Shown: positions 1 through 7,377 of the stretch, piece by piece
Layout of the letters: every line of letters begins with the position of its first letter
Numbering within the stretch: the stretch's first letter is position 1
NCBI GenBank assembly: GCA_023955225.1
Contig: JAGSGJ010000006.1
Coordinates: forward strand, 5,372 to 69,371
Reading direction: 5' to 3'
Length of the DNA: 64,000 nucleotides
Source of the DNA: Sulfurovum sp.
Lineage (GTDB): Bacteria > Campylobacterota > Campylobacteria > Campylobacterales > Sulfurovaceae
Notes under the pieces: model-generated
What the model saw: the letters and a program-made list of their open reading frames with translations, nothing else
Database searches by the model: none
Told to the model about the DNA's origin: nothing
Translations under genes and position numbers: made by a program

Positions 1-2
1 AA

Positions 3-74
3 AAATCTCTCGAAGACAGTAACCAACGAAATACAAAACAAGAGAAACAAATGAAAGCGTTAAACAAGCAGTGA
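3..74 (+). CDS. possible C-terminal end of an upstream gene (partial)
   Basis: The left edge is open in one frame to a TGA at 72-74. The short tail is rich in Lys, Gln and Asn (reads SLEDSNQRNTKQEKQ...), as at the end of a coiled or charged C-terminus. A second frame is also open to a stop at 52-54, so the frame is not certain. Nothing can be said about function. The 100 bases that follow are AT-rich and would have to hold the promoter of the next gene. Confidence 0.25.
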   Translation, partial: KSLEDSNQRNTKQEKQMKALNKQ

Positions 75-175
75 AATAGGTACTTGTTGCTTTTTAACAT
101 ACTCTATATTATAATAATCAATATAGATAGTGTTAAGTATCTTATATCACTGTCATAATGGCATGAAAGAGATCT

Positions 176-3100
176 ATGAAAAGTATCAATACATATTATA
201 CAAATAAAAAAGAACTCGCATCATTTATTAATAATAAGAAGATCCAAAACTCTTCCTCTCTTTTAATACAGGTTTTTTCTGCCATTAATAATAAAACCTT
301 TATCTCTACGCTGCTCTCTGAGTTAACTCTGTTCTTGCCTGATGCTGTGATTATAGGAAGTACAACTGATGGGGAGATCATGAATGGCAAAGTCTCTTCA
401 GACAAGCTTGTCCTCAGTTTTAGTCAATTTAAGCATACCACACTCAAAGCAACGGCCATAGCGCACAAGGGGAATGGCTATCTTAGTGGACAGTACTTGG
501 CAAAAGTATTGATCACTGATGACACGAAGCTGCTTATTGCATTTGTAGATGGTTTACATACAAATGGAGAAGAGTTCCTAAAAGGTATTTCTTTTATCAA
601 TAACGAAGTGATTGTCTCGGGAGGTCATGCCGGTGACAATAGTCTCTTTAAAGAGACACTGGTCTTTACTAAAGACGAGATTCTCACACATGGTGCGGTG
701 GGTGTTAGTTTAAGTAGTCATCACTTGCATATACATACAGATTATAGTTTTAATTGGCACCCTATCGGTAATGAACTCACGATCACCAAAGCTGAAGGCA
801 ATCGTGTATATACAATTGATAACAAGAGTGCTGTAGCTATCTATGCCCATTATCTAGGAGAAAATATTTCCAAAGGCTTACCAAGTATCGGTGTTGAGTT
901 TCCCTTAATTGTCAATCGTAATGGAGAAAATATTTCACGTGCGGCCATTGGAAAAGAGGATGATGGTTCACTGATCGTTGGAGGTAATTTATATACAGGA
1001 GAAAAAGTACGTATCGGCTATGGCAATGGCAAAGAGATATTGAAAAAATCACAAAATATCCTGAAGACTACTTCTCAGAAACCTTCTGAGGGCATTTTTA
1101 TCTACTCTTGTATGACACGAAGACACTTTATGGGCGAAGATATCGAGTCTGAAGTTTTACCTCTACAGCAGATTTCCCCCGTATCTGGTTTTTTCACGTA
1201 TGGGGAGTTTTTTACTTCAACACAAAAAGAACTGTTCAATCAAACGATGACTTTAGTCTCATTAAGTGAGAGTGATGAGATACAAAATACATCTCTAGAT
1301 ATAGAATCATCTAAGGCTGATATCAACAGTACCTCTATTGAAGCGCTTACACATCTAATCAATATAACAAGTGAAGAAATGGAAGAACAAACTAAAGCAC
1401 TCAAGGAAAGCAATATACTAAACCAAGAGCTTAAAGAGCGTATGGAATTGGCGCTCAGGGGGAGTAATGATGGTATTTGGGATTGGAACATTCTTGAGAA
1501 TACTGTCTATTTTTCCCCTCGTTGGAAAGAGATCATTGGGTATACCGACAAAGAGCTTCCCAATGAAGTGTCAAGCTGGGACGATCGTATTCATCCTGAT
1601 GATATGGAAGAGACTTGGGCAGATGTCTATAAAAATGTAAATGACGAAACAAAATTTTATGAAAATATCCATAGGTTAAGACATAAAGATGGACATTGGG
1701 TCTGGATTCATGATAGAGGGAAAGTACAGCGTGATAAGCGTGGTAAAGCTGTTCGCATGATAGGTACCCATACTGACATCACAGAGCAGAAGGAAAACCA
1801 ACTTACACTATTGCATCAGGCACAGATGATTCAACAGACACAAGAAGCTGTCAACACGACAGACTTAAATGGATATATTACCAGTTGGAATAAAGGGTCC
1901 GAGTTACTCTTTGGATACAAAGATGATGAGGTAATGGGGAAGCATATTTCATTGTTGTTTCCAAAAGAAGGGTATGAAACGTTTGCAACAAATATCCTTT
2001 CACTAATCAAAGATGGGGAACATCGCACTACTTTAACTCTTATGAAAAAATCTAAAGAAACAGTACTTATAGAGATATCTCTTTCCCTCCTACACGATAA
2101 CAAGAACCAACCTATCGGTATAGTAGGATATCAACAAGATGTCACCGAGCGTAAAAACGCAGAAGATGCCTTGCTTGCACAAAAAGAGATTTTACGTTAT
2201 CAAGCCCATCATGATGCATTGACTGGTCTTCCAAACAGAGTACTCTTTACGGATCGATTGGAACAAGGGATAGAAAAAGCAAAACGCCACAAAGAAGGAT
2301 TGGCACTCTTTTTTATTGATCTTGATAAATTTAAACATATTAATGATTCTCTAGGTCACGGAGTGGGTGACAGTGTTTTAAACGTCATAGCAAAACGCCT
2401 TGAAAGTATTATCCGGGAAGAAGACACTTTAGCACGATTAAGCGGTGATGAATTTACGCTTATAATGGAAGAATTGAGACACCCGGAAGATGCATCATTT
2501 TTAGCAGAAAAAATCCTTCATACATTGGCAGAAGCTATTGTTATCGAGGAGCATATACTTTATGTTTCAGGGAGTATTGGGATCAGTCTTTATCCCCAAG
2601 ATGCTACAGATGCTCAGTCTCTACTGAAGTATGCAGATACTGCTATGTATAAAGCAAAAGAAGAGGGACGTAATAATTACCAATTCTATTCCCCGCAAAT
2701 GACAAAATTTGCTTTGAACCGTATGCTTATGCAAACAAGTATACGGCAGGCAATCGATAATAAAGAGTTTGTGATTCATTATCAATCTCAGATTAATGCA
2801 ATTACCAATACATTGGTAGGTGTGGAAGCACTAGTGAGATGGGAACACCCGACTATGGGACTTCTCCCTCCAGATAAATTTATTCCCTTGGCTGAAGAGT
2901 CAGGTATGATCGTTGAAATTGACACATGGGTAATGAAAACTGCCATGAAGCAGGTTGCCAAATGGTATAAAGAAGGACTTAATCCAGGGGTACTGGGACT
3001 CAATCTTTCTATAAAGCAGTTAGACAAAATAGATTTTCTTCAAACAATTGAAACATGTATCAAAGCAAATGATTTTAATGCAAAGTGGTTGGAATTAGAG

Positions 3101-3490
3101 ATCACAGAGCGACAAATGATGAGAAAACCTGAAGAGGTTATTACGAAACTCAATCAGATCAACGCTCTGGGCATAGGTATTGCTATCGATGATTTTGGAA
3201 CAGGATATTCATCTTTGTCTCTATTGAAACGTTTACCGATCAATAGGCTCAAAATTGACCGTTCATTTGTCAAGGATATTCCAGAAGATGAAGAAGATGT
3301 CGCTATTGTTAAAGCCATTATTGCACTTGCGAAAAGTCTCAAACTTGATCTTATCGCTGAAGGAGTAGAAACTTCTGAACAGAGAGACTTTCTGATTGAC
3401 CATGGCTGTATCCATATACAAGGTCACTATTTCAGTCACCCTGTAGCAAAAGAAGAGATGCATACCATGCTCTTAACTCTTAAATCATAA
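176..3490 (+). CDS. FIST-PAS-PAS-GGDEF-EAL sensory c-di-GMP protein
   Basis: A 1104-residue signalling protein predicted to be cytoplasmic, as no membrane segment is seen. Order of domains: FIST_N then FIST_C (about residues 15-370; small-ligand sensor, includes a YSCMTRR stretch), a coiled linker (about 385-420), two PAS domains (about 420-545 and 548-665; first with the GIWDWN signature), GGDEF (about 675-840) and EAL (about 860-1100). The cyclase signature reads SGDEF instead of GGDEF, with an RxxD inhibitory-site motif just upstream (REED). The EAL half looks intact: EALVRW, LNLS, ELEITE, DDFGTGYSS and EGVET are present. It may therefore act mainly as a phosphodiesterase that degrades c-di-GMP, though some SGDEF proteins keep cyclase activity. 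The gene stands alone. The family assignment is firm; the ligand and net activity are inference. Confidence 0.93.
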   Translation: MKSINTYYTNKKELASFINNKKIQNSSSLLIQVFSAINNKTFISTLLSELTLFLPDAVIIGSTTDGEIMNGKVSSDKLVLSFSQFKHTTLKATAIAHKGNGYLSGQYLAKVLITDDTKLLIAFVDGLHTNGEEFLKGISFINNEVIVSGGHAGDNSLFKETLVFTKDEILTHGAVGVSLSSHHLHIHTDYSFNWHPIGNELTITKAEGNRVYTIDNKSAVAIYAHYLGENISKGLPSIGVEFPLIVNRNGENISRAAIGKEDDGSLIVGGNLYTGEKVRIGYGNGKEILKKSQNILKTTSQKPSEGIFIYSCMTRRHFMGEDIESEVLPLQQISPVSGFFTYGEFFTSTQKELFNQTMTLVSLSESDEIQNTSLDIESSKADINSTSIEALTHLINITSEEMEEQTKALKESNILNQELKERMELALRGSNDGIWDWNILENTVYFSPRWKEIIGYTDKELPNEVSSWDDRIHPDDMEETWADVYKNVNDETKFYENIHRLRHKDGHWVWIHDRGKVQRDKRGKAVRMIGTHTDITEQKENQLTLLHQAQMIQQTQEAVNTTDLNGYITSWNKGSELLFGYKDDEVMGKHISLLFPKEGYETFATNILSLIKDGEHRTTLTLMKKSKETVLIEISLSLLHDNKNQPIGIVGYQQDVTERKNAEDALLAQKEILRYQAHHDALTGLPNRVLFTDRLEQGIEKAKRHKEGLALFFIDLDKFKHINDSLGHGVGDSVLNVIAKRLESIIREEDTLARLSGDEFTLIMEELRHPEDASFLAEKILHTLAEAIVIEEHILYVSGSIGISLYPQDATDAQSLLKYADTAMYKAKEEGRNNYQFYSPQMTKFALNRMLMQTSIRQAIDNKEFVIHYQSQINAITNTLVGVEALVRWEHPTMGLLPPDKFIPLAEESGMIVEIDTWVMKTAMKQVAKWYKEGLNPGVLGLNLSIKQLDKIDFLQTIETCIKANDFNAKWLELEITERQMMRKPEEVITKLNQINALGIGIAIDDFGTGYSSLSLLKRLPINRLKIDRSFVKDIPEDEEDVAIVKAIIALAKSLKLDLIAEGVETSEQRDFLIDHGCIHIQGHYFSHPVAKEEMHTMLLTLKS

Positions 3491-3614
3491 ATGATGATTT
3501 TCGTGCTTTAAGAAGAGCCCTTTCTCCCCACATGCATACTTACCTCTGGATAAAAAGCAAAAAAAGGCAATTTATAGTATACTCATACCACTATTTTAAC
3601 TATCAAGGTTTTCC

Positions 3615-4064
3615 ATGAAAAAACTATCTCTATTTCTTTCTATTTTTGTACTTCTTTTCTTAAATGCCTGTCAGGATCCTGGTCTTTCAGGCAAAACGGT
3701 TAAAAAAGAGTACTATACCGGTGGTCAGATACGCTCTGAATTCATTATGAATGATGACAGTGGCCAAAACGGTCTTCGTAAAGAGTATGGATATTCCGGA
3801 CATGTTGTCTTCACAGTACATATACGAAATGGTGTACCTCATGGTATTGCGACAGGGTATGACGAAAGCGGTCGCGTCCTTTCGAAAGTAACTTATATTA
3901 ACGGGAAGAAAGATGGTATGTCTAAAGCATACTATCCAAATGGTGATGTGATGGTATCTTATACGTATGTGAATGGTATAAAAGAGGGTCCAGCACAAAC
4001 ATTCAACAAAGATGGGTCTATCCATAGAAGAGTAATATATAGAAACGATAAAATCGTTAACTAA
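3615..4064 (+). CDS. lipoprotein with MORN-like repeats (YwqK-type)
   Basis: A 149-residue predicted lipoprotein. A hydrophobic signal peptide ends in a lipobox (LNAC, Cys19). The body consists of repeated short units of the type NGxxxGxxxxYxxxGxxxxxxxYxNGKxxG, as in the YwqK/MORN-variant proteins often annotated as antitoxin components. Here no toxin gene is adjacent, and the lipidation signal argues for an envelope role, not a cytoplasmic antitoxin. It is followed after 9 bases by the metallopeptidase gene, so the two may be co-transcribed. The function is unknown. Confidence 0.8.
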   Translation: MKKLSLFLSIFVLLFLNACQDPGLSGKTVKKEYYTGGQIRSEFIMNDDSGQNGLRKEYGYSGHVVFTVHIRNGVPHGIATGYDESGRVLSKVTYINGKKDGMSKAYYPNGDVMVSYTYVNGIKEGPAQTFNKDGSIHRRVIYRNDKIVN

Positions 4065-4073
4065 TCTTACGAT

Positions 4074-4745
4074 ATGAGTCTTTTCCCACAATATACACAT
4101 ATCGTTAACCCCAAACTTAAACACATTTACCTTACTTTTGATAATGAGGGAAACCTCGTCATCAAATCCCCTAAAGTTTCTCAACGTAAAATAGAACAAC
4201 TTTTACTTAAAAAGTCCTCTTGGATCAATAAGGCAAGAGAAAAGATTCAATGCAAAAAAGGGAAACCTTTAGACTTTTCCAAAAAGTTAGAGTTGTATTT
4301 TATGGGTGAAGCATACCCTGTGGCATTGGCACTGCATAGTAAGAAAAGGGTACAACTTGATTTTGATGGAGAAGCATTTACACTCTTCTACCATACTTAT
4401 GATGAAAGACTTTTTCAAACACACTTCGATCGATTCTATAAAACAGAGGCACAAAAGCACATTCCTTCTCATGTAGCTCATTGGACAGAAAAAATGGGTC
4501 TTTCACCCACAAACCTACGCTTTCGAAAAACAAAACGGCAGTGGGGAAGCTGTAGTGGGAAAAACGTTTTAAGTTTTAACACGATGATGATGAAACTCCC
4601 ACCTGATGTGATACAATACATCATCATTCATGAACTGGCACATATCAAACACAAACATCATCAAAAAGATTTTTGGCAACTTGTTGAACAGCATTTACCT
4701 GACTATAAAGAACAGGTCGCCGAACTAAAAAATTATACGACGTAA
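4074..4745 (+). CDS. YgjP-like (DUF45/WLM-type) zinc metallopeptidase
   Basis: A 223-residue protein with the zinc-protease motif HELAHIKHKHH near residue 184 and the conserved RKTKRQWGSCS stretch before it, which together define the YgjP/DUF45 family. The two His and the Glu of HExxH plus a downstream His form the predicted metal site. The protein appears cytoplasmic, with no signal peptide. Substrates of this family are not well established. The start at 4074 lies 9 bases after the preceding lipoprotein gene; no strong ribosome-binding site is seen, which suits translational coupling. Confidence 0.88.
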   Translation: MSLFPQYTHIVNPKLKHIYLTFDNEGNLVIKSPKVSQRKIEQLLLKKSSWINKAREKIQCKKGKPLDFSKKLELYFMGEAYPVALALHSKKRVQLDFDGEAFTLFYHTYDERLFQTHFDRFYKTEAQKHIPSHVAHWTEKMGLSPTNLRFRKTKRQWGSCSGKNVLSFNTMMMKLPPDVIQYIIIHELAHIKHKHHQKDFWQLVEQHLPDYKEQVAELKNYTT

Positions 4746-4782
4746 GGAGTCAATTATCGATTCATTTTATCTTCTCGCTTTT

Positions 4783-5031
4783 ATGCTTATCATCCTTTTG
4801 GGATCAGTATTTGTTTATATCTACTATCTTAAAGAAAAAAAAGAACAGCTAGATGCCATAAAAAGGGGATTTTGTCCTAAATGTCATCAAAAAAGCATTG
4901 AACTTGCAGACCAAAGATCAGGGGGATGTTCCGGTCCTAAACTACTCTCTTTTGAATGTCTGGAATGTGGCTATACCAATAGTTTTGCGGTAGAGAACAG
5001 TGATAGTTGTGGTACAGGTGGGTGTCGCTAA
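4783..5031 (+). CDS. small membrane protein with zinc-ribbon-like domain
   Basis: An 82-residue protein with one N-terminal transmembrane helix followed by a Cys-rich domain: CPKC, then a second CLEC pair, then a Cys-rich tail (SCGTGGCR). The four paired Cys suggest a zinc ribbon. The ATG at 4783 has no ribosome-binding site and falls inside the hydrophobic helix. A clear AAGGAG lies at 4744-4749, overlapping the stop of the preceding gene, and the frame is open back to ATT (4753) and ATC (4756). Translation may therefore start at a non-canonical ATC/ATT, adding 9-10 residues. The family is not recognised. Confidence 0.65.
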   Translation: MLIILLGSVFVYIYYLKEKKEQLDAIKRGFCPKCHQKSIELADQRSGGCSGPKLLSFECLECGYTNSFAVENSDSCGTGGCR

Positions 5032-5096
5032 CTCACTAGTGGTTGACAACTAAGCTTTTTCATGTTATAACCTTTTCAAACAACGCTACCCCAATA

Positions 5097-5214
5097 ATGT
5101 ACTGGCTACATGAGCCAACTACTGAGGTTATCTAAGTGTGTACCTTCCGGTGTGGTATAGCGCCAGCGTAGTTTTTTGGGCTTTTCCCAAAAAACGTCCT
5201 ACTAATAAAAAAGG
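5097..5214 (+). repeat. leader repeat family, copy A (before the globin gene)
   Basis: One of three full copies of a conserved non-coding element (others at 19328-19423, minus, and 55066-55161, plus; a 5' fragment at 19015-19050). It starts with a small hairpin (ATGTA / TACAT), has the conserved block TGAGNNNACT.CTGA.G, then a T-rich/A-rich hairpin (5171-5195; TTTTTTGGG / CCCAAAAAA), and ends in CGTCCTA..AATAAAAAAGG. This copy carries an insertion of about 22 bases before the second hairpin. Its terminal AAGG is the ribosome-binding site of the globin gene that starts at 5221. Confidence 0.7.
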
Positions 5215-5220
5215 CATTTA

Positions 5221-5685
5221 ATGAAATTTGGTACCTCCTCTTTAGACTTCTCTATACTCCCTTATCAGGAAGGTGTTAACCCTCCCGTAACCAAACCTAA
5301 CCCGGAATTTTTAACTGACATAGGGGAAGAAGGCATGCGTGCTTTACTCGATAGATTTTATATGGGACTATTTGAAAGCCCTATTAAAGAGATATTTCCA
5401 AAAGACAGAGAAGTGATGAAAGCAGCAGGTCAGACCTCTGCAGACTTTTTCATACAGATCTGTGGAGGCACACCCTACTTTAATCAAAACCGTGGTGCAC
5501 CTCAAATGAGAAAAAGACATGCCCCTTTTGCTATCACCCCTCATGCTAGACTGCATTGGCTGGTCACGTTTGAAGAAGCCCTACAGCCTATCATAAACGA
5601 TAAATTAAGTAGCAACGAGAACATCCAAAGTTTTTGGAATTACCTCAACATCTTTTCTCAGTGGATGATCAATACTAAAGATTAA
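5221..5685 (+). CDS. truncated haemoglobin (group II-like)
   Basis: A 154-residue single-domain truncated globin. The helix F region reads MRKRHAPFAIT, supplying the proximal haem His, preceded by a GGTPYF stretch and followed by an RLHWL motif typical of group II (cyanoglobin-like) proteins. These proteins bind O2 or NO and are tied to nitrosative or microaerobic stress. The N-terminal 30 residues before the globin core are an extension without recognised domain. The RBS is the end of the upstream repeat. The gene is convergent with the methionine sulfoxide reductase gene, and the stop codons overlap by 4 bases. Confidence 0.88.
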   Translation: MKFGTSSLDFSILPYQEGVNPPVTKPNPEFLTDIGEEGMRALLDRFYMGLFESPIKEIFPKDREVMKAAGQTSADFFIQICGGTPYFNQNRGAPQMRKRHAPFAITPHARLHWLVTFEEALQPIINDKLSSNENIQSFWNYLNIFSQWMINTKD

Positions 5686-6611
5686 AACCTCTTTACCCTT
5701 CTATGACAATAAGGGGTTGAACCTTTACGTTCATAGTAGTCCTGGTGATACGCTTCCGCACTGTAAAAAGGTGCTTTAGCTCTTATCTTTGTGGCTATCT
5801 TAAATCCTTTACTTTCCAGTACTTTTATCAATCTCTCAATGGTTTCTCGTTCTTCTGTATTGCGGACAAAGATAGCAGAGATATATTGACTGCCTATATC
5901 TGGCCCTTGTCCATCTTCCTGTGTAGGGTCGTGTATCTCAAAAAATGTTTTGGCTAATGTTTCGTAAGAGACTTTAGCTGGGTCATACACGACTTCAACG
6001 GTTTCTATATGACCGGTATCTTTACGTACAACATCATAATAGCCTGGATTTTTCAAATGTCCTCCCATAAAACCAGAAGTCACTTCTTTCACACCGTCAA
6101 TCTTTTCAAGATAATACTCCACTCCCCAAAAACATCCACCTGCAAAATAGGCTTTCTTTAATGTTGATGTTTGGGCTTGCTTTTTTTGAAAAGTGAGAGA
6201 AACAGAGTTCACACAGTGACGTACATTTTTAGCCGTCAGTTTTTCACCTTTAAATACATGCCCCATGTGTGCGCCGCAATTTGCACAAACGATTTCGGTA
6301 CGTCTGCCATCGGCATCAGGCACTTCTTTAATGGCTCCAGGGATGGCATCATCAAAACTTGGCCATCCGCAGTGAGAGTCAAATTTGTCTCCTGAAGCAT
6401 AAAGTGGTGCTTCGCATACTTTACATGTATACACACCCTCTTCTTTAGTATGAACATATTTACCTGAAAAAGCGCGTTCTGTCCCCTTATCCATAAGTAC
6501 ATGCTTTTCAAATGTTGTAAGCGTGTTTATCTTACTTTTCCATGGTTTAAAGTCATTTGCAATCACAAATGTCATAGACAAAGTCACAAGAACCCATAAT
6601 ATCTTCTGCAT
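5682..6611 (-). CDS. msrBA: bifunctional periplasmic methionine sulfoxide reductase MsrB-MsrA
   Basis: A 309-residue fusion with an N-terminal signal peptide (MQKILWVLVTLSMTFVIA), so it probably acts in the periplasm. The first domain (about 25-145) is MsrB: two CxxC zinc pairs (CKVC, CANC) and the catalytic Cys in RHCVNS. The second (about 155-309) is MsrA with the catalytic GCFWG motif. Together they reduce both the R and S epimers of methionine sulfoxide in oxidised proteins. The MsrB-first order is one of the known fusion orders. The upstream region contains the 268-bp structured repeat, so the promoter lies in or beside that repeat. Confidence 0.93.
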   Translation of the reverse strand: MQKILWVLVTLSMTFVIANDFKPWKSKINTLTTFEKHVLMDKGTERAFSGKYVHTKEEGVYTCKVCEAPLYASGDKFDSHCGWPSFDDAIPGAIKEVPDADGRRTEIVCANCGAHMGHVFKGEKLTAKNVRHCVNSVSLTFQKKQAQTSTLKKAYFAGGCFWGVEYYLEKIDGVKEVTSGFMGGHLKNPGYYDVVRKDTGHIETVEVVYDPAKVSYETLAKTFFEIHDPTQEDGQGPDIGSQYISAIFVRNTEERETIERLIKVLESKGFKIATKIRAKAPFYSAEAYHQDYYERKGSTPYCHRRVKRF

Positions 6612-6626
6612 TATTTAGCCTTTTAT

Positions 6627-6894
6627 GTGATCGCTCTGAGGAACTTAGGTATTCATAATGGATTTTACAAATGTAAGATTTTGCAAGAGATTTTTAAAAC
6701 ATAGCCTTAGCTACGTTGAAGAAAATATCTTGTGAAAGATTGCGTTTGTAAAGTCCACCCTCCAGGCATCACTAATTTTCGCCTATACGTTGTTACTTTT
6801 TTTTGACTTAGCCATAGCTAGGCCTTCAAAAAAGTGCCTAGCCTAGACAAAAACTAGTAATGCTATGAGTACCTAAGTTCCTCAGAGCGATCAC
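6627..6894 (+). repeat. 268-bp structured non-coding repeat, copy 1
   Basis: Bounded by 30-base inverted repeats (6627-6656 and 6865-6894) that match at 29 of 30 positions. Inside lie two long hairpins: arms 6660-6695 / 6721-6756, and a second one from about 6767 to 6862 with an inner TTAGC/GCTAG hairpin. The inside is clearly homologous to 48735-49001. Several arm mismatches are T opposite G when read on the plus strand, so they would be G.U pairs in a plus-strand RNA. No open reading frame of note. It fills the 324-base gap between msrBA and the DoxX gene. Confidence 0.8.
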
Positions 6895-6935
6895 TTTTTT
6901 AAGACTATAGGAAAACAATGTGCAATTTTGATGTA

Positions 6936-7319
6936 CTAGTCTCGGATGATCGCATATTTACCAGAACCTAAAAAGACTATAGCCAGTGCACTCAACATAT
7001 AAAACATCGGTACTTCAACTGCCCATGCACCATGTGCTCCTAAGCTCATCAGTGCCCCAAGTTTTGTTAAGTAAATAGCCACTGCCATATTGAAGACAAT
7101 CACTCCTGCCCAAATCCTACTTTTCCATCCTATGATCAAAAAGATCGGTGCAAGTATCTCTCCTGCATAGATTCCATATGCCAAGACTTCAGGTACTCCC
7201 TGGAACTTCAGTAAGCCCTTAATAAAAGTAATCCCATGCAAAGCCTTATCGATACCATGAAAGAGCATCATTCCGCCAAGCATCACACGTAACAGTAGTT
7301 TTCCTATATTCTCTGACAT
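6936..7319 (-). CDS. DoxX family membrane protein
   Basis: A 127-residue integral membrane protein with four predicted helices and the DoxX family opening (LLLRVMLGGMMLFHGIDK). DoxX-family proteins sit in the inner membrane and are loosely tied to quinone or thiol redox chemistry; the precise role is unknown. Short for the family but complete, with C-terminal GSGKYAIIRD. It stands alone, reading away from the membrane GGDEF-EAL gene with a gap of 58 bases, and could share a transcript with it. Confidence 0.85.
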   Translation of the reverse strand: MSENIGKLLLRVMLGGMMLFHGIDKALHGITFIKGLLKFQGVPEVLAYGIYAGEILAPIFLIIGWKSRIWAGVIVFNMAVAIYLTKLGALMSLGAHGAWAVEVPMFYMLSALAIVFLGSGKYAIIRD

Positions 7320-7377
7320 ACTAAAATCCTTGTGTTTATAAAGTATATGATTATAGCAAGTATTTTAAGAAATTATT

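Noticed and set aside
3615..4064. Antitoxin of a toxin-antitoxin pair, as YwqK-type proteins are often labelled
   Set aside because: It has a lipobox signal peptide and no toxin gene beside it.
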